Shown: positions 62,411 through 64,000 of the stretch, in pieces
How positions within the stretch are numbered: the stretch's first letter is position 1
Layout of the letters: the number at the start of each line of letters is the position of its first letter
Source: Roseibaca calidilacus
Lineage (GTDB): Bacteria > Pseudomonadota > Alphaproteobacteria > Rhodobacterales > Rhodobacteraceae
Direction of reading: 5' to 3'
DNA: 64,000 nucleotides
Assembly (NCBI RefSeq): GCF_001517585.1
Contig: NZ_FBYC01000004.1
Coordinates: 992,001-1,056,000 of the forward strand
Program-made: the position numbers and the translations under genes
Notes under the pieces: model-generated
Seen by the model: the letters and a program-made list of their open reading frames with translations, nothing else
Database searches by the model: none
Told to the model about the DNA's origin: nothing

Positions 62411-64000
62411 ATGACCTCTCTGGTTGCACAAGTCATGGTAATCCTGCAAGAATATCGACACGCCGAGTTTTCCGATGAGTGCCCCTTGCCCGACCCCAAC
62501 CAGACCCCGGAACAGATCGCTCGCGATCAGATTGATGCCCGCTTGCGGGCTGCGGGTTGGGTCGTGCAGGGAACGTCCGAGATCTCACACACGGCAGGCA
62601 CCGGCATCGCTGTCCGGGAGTATCAGACCAGCATCGGCCCTGCCGACTATGCCCTGTTTGCGGACAAACGTGCCTTGGGCGTGGTCGAGGCGAAACCGGA
62701 CGCCTGGGGCGAACGGCTGACAACGGTCGAGACCCAATCTTCCAGCTATGCGACCGCGCAGCTGAAATGGGTGAAAAACCCCGAACCCCTGCCCTTCGTC
62801 TATGAGGCCACAGGCGCAATCACCCGCTTCACCGATTGCCGTGACCCCAAGCCCCGGTCGCGAGAGGTGTTCACCTTTCACCAGCCCCAGACCCTCCTTG
62901 AATGGTCGAGGCAACCCCGCTCATTCCGGACGGCCCTGCAAGACCTACCAGCCCTGATCACCGACGGTCTGCGCGAGTGTCAGATCACCGCGATCACCAA
63001 TCTGGAAGCCTCGCTCAAGCAGGATCGCCCCCGTGCCTTGGTCCAGATGGCCACCGGATCGGGCAAGACCTTCACCGCGATCACCCAGGTTTACCGCCTG
63101 CTCAAACATGCCGGCGCAAGGCGGGTGCTGTTCCTCGTCGACACCAAGAACCTCGGGGAGCAGGCCGAACAGGAATTCATGGCATTTGTCCCGAATGACG
63201 ACAGCCGGAAATTCACCGAGCTTTACACCGTCCAGCGCCTGTCCTCGTCCCACATCTCACCCCATGCCGAGGTGATAATTTCCACCATCCAGCGGATGTA
63301 TTCGATCCTGAAGGGCGAAGACCTGCCCGAAGGCGCCGAAGACGAACATCCCGCCGAACGCATGCACAGCCGCAAGGAGCCGCTCCCGGTTGCCAATAAC
63401 CCCAAGGTCCCGCCGGAATTCTTTGATGTGGTCATCATCGATGAATGTCATCGCTCCATTTACAATCTGTGGCGGCAGGTGATCGAATATTTCGACAGCT
63501 TCTTGGTCGGCCTGACCGCGACGCCCGACGCCCGCACCTATGGGTTCTTCCAGAAAAACGTGGTCAGCGAATACACCCATGAACGGGCCGTGGCCGATGG
63601 CGTCAATGTCGGCAACGAGGTCTACCTGATCGACACCAAGGTCACCGCCGCAGGCGGCAAGGTTGCCGCCCGTCAGATGGTGGAAAAACGCGAACGCCAG
63701 ACCCGCAAGAAGCGCTGGGAGGCGCAGGACGAAGACCTGATCTACGCCGCCACCCAAATCGACCGCTCTGTCATGGTGCCCGACCAGATCCGCACCGTGA
63801 TCCGCGCCTTCCGCGACAAACTGCCAGAGATCTTCCCGAACCGCACCGAGGTTCCCAAAACCCTGATCTTCGCGAAAACCGACAGCCATGCCGATGACAT
63901 CATCCAGATCGTCCGGCAGGAATTCGGGGAAAGCAATCAGTTCTGCAAGAAAATCACGAACCAGACCCAAAAGACCGACAAGCAAGACCCCAAGTCTGTC
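62411..64000 (+). CDS. hsdR: Type I restriction enzyme R subunit, N-terminal part (HsdR)
   Basis: 530 codons of an open gene cut by the window edge. The nuclease domain has PADYALFADKRALGV then the catalytic VEAKPD near residue 94 (a PD-(D/E)xK type). The SF2 motor follows with Walker A MATGSGKTFTA (about 212), IIDECHRSIY (about 343) and LTATPDART (about 365). EcoEI-type R subunits have this order. HsdR drives DNA translocation and cleavage of unmodified DNA. Start is uncertain: ATG at 62411 or 62435, with GTG at 62297 possible; AAGGAG lies further upstream. hsdM and hsdS should be beyond the edge. Confidence 0.85.
   Translation, partial: MTSLVAQVMVILQEYRHAEFSDECPLPDPNQTPEQIARDQIDARLRAAGWVVQGTSEISHTAGTGIAVREYQTSIGPADYALFADKRALGVVEAKPDAWGERLTTVETQSSSYATAQLKWVKNPEPLPFVYEATGAITRFTDCRDPKPRSREVFTFHQPQTLLEWSRQPRSFRTALQDLPALITDGLRECQITAITNLEASLKQDRPRALVQMATGSGKTFTAITQVYRLLKHAGARRVLFLVDTKNLGEQAEQEFMAFVPNDDSRKFTELYTVQRLSSSHISPHAEVIISTIQRMYSILKGEDLPEGAEDEHPAERMHSRKEPLPVANNPKVPPEFFDVVIIDECHRSIYNLWRQVIEYFDSFLVGLTATPDARTYGFFQKNVVSEYTHERAVADGVNVGNEVYLIDTKVTAAGGKVAARQMVEKRERQTRKKRWEAQDEDLIYAATQIDRSVMVPDQIRTVIRAFRDKLPEIFPNRTEVPKTLIFAKTDSHADDIIQIVRQEFGESNQFCKKITNQTQKTDKQDPKSV

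Larger units (their letters stand above)
59091..64000. mobile_element. Integrative mobilizable element inserted at the 5' end of dusA (one end only)
   Basis: From about 59091 the DNA changes from GC-rich to AT-rich and carries an integrase, relaxase, ribbon-helix-helix accessory protein, an embedded small gene and the start of hsdR. No genes for a conjugation pore are seen, so mobilization by a helper is likely. The far end and the second attachment repeat are beyond the window. Left boundary is estimated from the change in composition near the RLSVAP codons of dusA. Confidence 0.75.

Noticed and set aside
62439-62447. TAATCCTGC resembling an IncP-type nick sequence
   Set aside because: It lies inside the likely hsdR coding region rather than beside the relaxosome genes, and a match this short is expected by chance.

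Overview
The window reads as chromosomal DNA of an alphaproteobacterium of the Rhodobacteraceae (Rhodobacter/Roseobacter type). The indications are high-GC codon use, a GcrA cell-cycle regulator, a trgAB tellurite operon, an RpoH-type sigma factor with a divergent MarR gene, a murA-DUF2948-hisD cluster, an invasion-associated locus B protein and a bacterial ALDH16. The genus cannot be fixed from the sequence alone.

Layout. 1-7.6 kb: end of a branched-chain amino acid permease, a MocA-like nucleotidyltransferase, a glutathione transferase, an AbrB/Doc toxin-antitoxin pair, and a form II (coxSLM-type) molybdenum hydroxylase operon with a divergent universal stress protein and an FAA hydrolase. 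7.6-16.3 kb: small proteins, rlmN, an IalB-like protein, asparaginase, metY, a 903-residue membrane protein with PilM-like and PilP-like ends, and a septation protein. 16.3-24.9 kb (minus strand): trgAB, fabF-mltG, adeC, a sulfotransferase-like gene and a MshEN-glycosyltransferase fusion. 24.9-35.7 kb (minus strand): dnaX-ybaB-recR, a four-gene catabolic operon whose first gene (HAD dehalogenase) is cut by an in-frame TGA, then hisD, DUF2948 and murA. 35.7-46.9 kb: tRNA-Thr, TetR regulator, SRP RNA with a clear promoter, ggt, cytochrome c, ABC-2 permease, gcrA, dienelactone hydrolase, ALDH16-deoC, an orphan ABC ATPase and suhB. 46.9-48.2 kb is a small AT-rich patch with two unfamiliar genes and a large palindrome. 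48.2-59.1 kb returns to core genes: chaC, DUF2125, an RpoHII-like sigma factor divergent from a cysteine-rich MarR protein, valS with a low-GC internal stretch, two divergent MltB-like lytic transglycosylases and dusA.

From about 59.09 kb to the right edge lies one end of an integrated mobile element. A tyrosine integrase starts beside the 5' end of dusA, and the first dusA codons appear to come from element DNA. The cargo seen is a relaxase, a ribbon-helix-helix accessory protein, a small gene embedded in another frame inside the relaxase gene, a candidate transfer origin region, and the start of a type I restriction (HsdR) gene that runs off the window. The other end of the element is not visible.

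The most interesting points are the dusA-targeted mobilizable island with its overlapping gene-within-relaxase arrangement, the AT-rich patch with a RAMA-like protein, the base-composition break inside valS, the six-cysteine MarR protein facing a stress sigma factor, and the nonsense-interrupted dehalogenase at the head of an otherwise intact operon.
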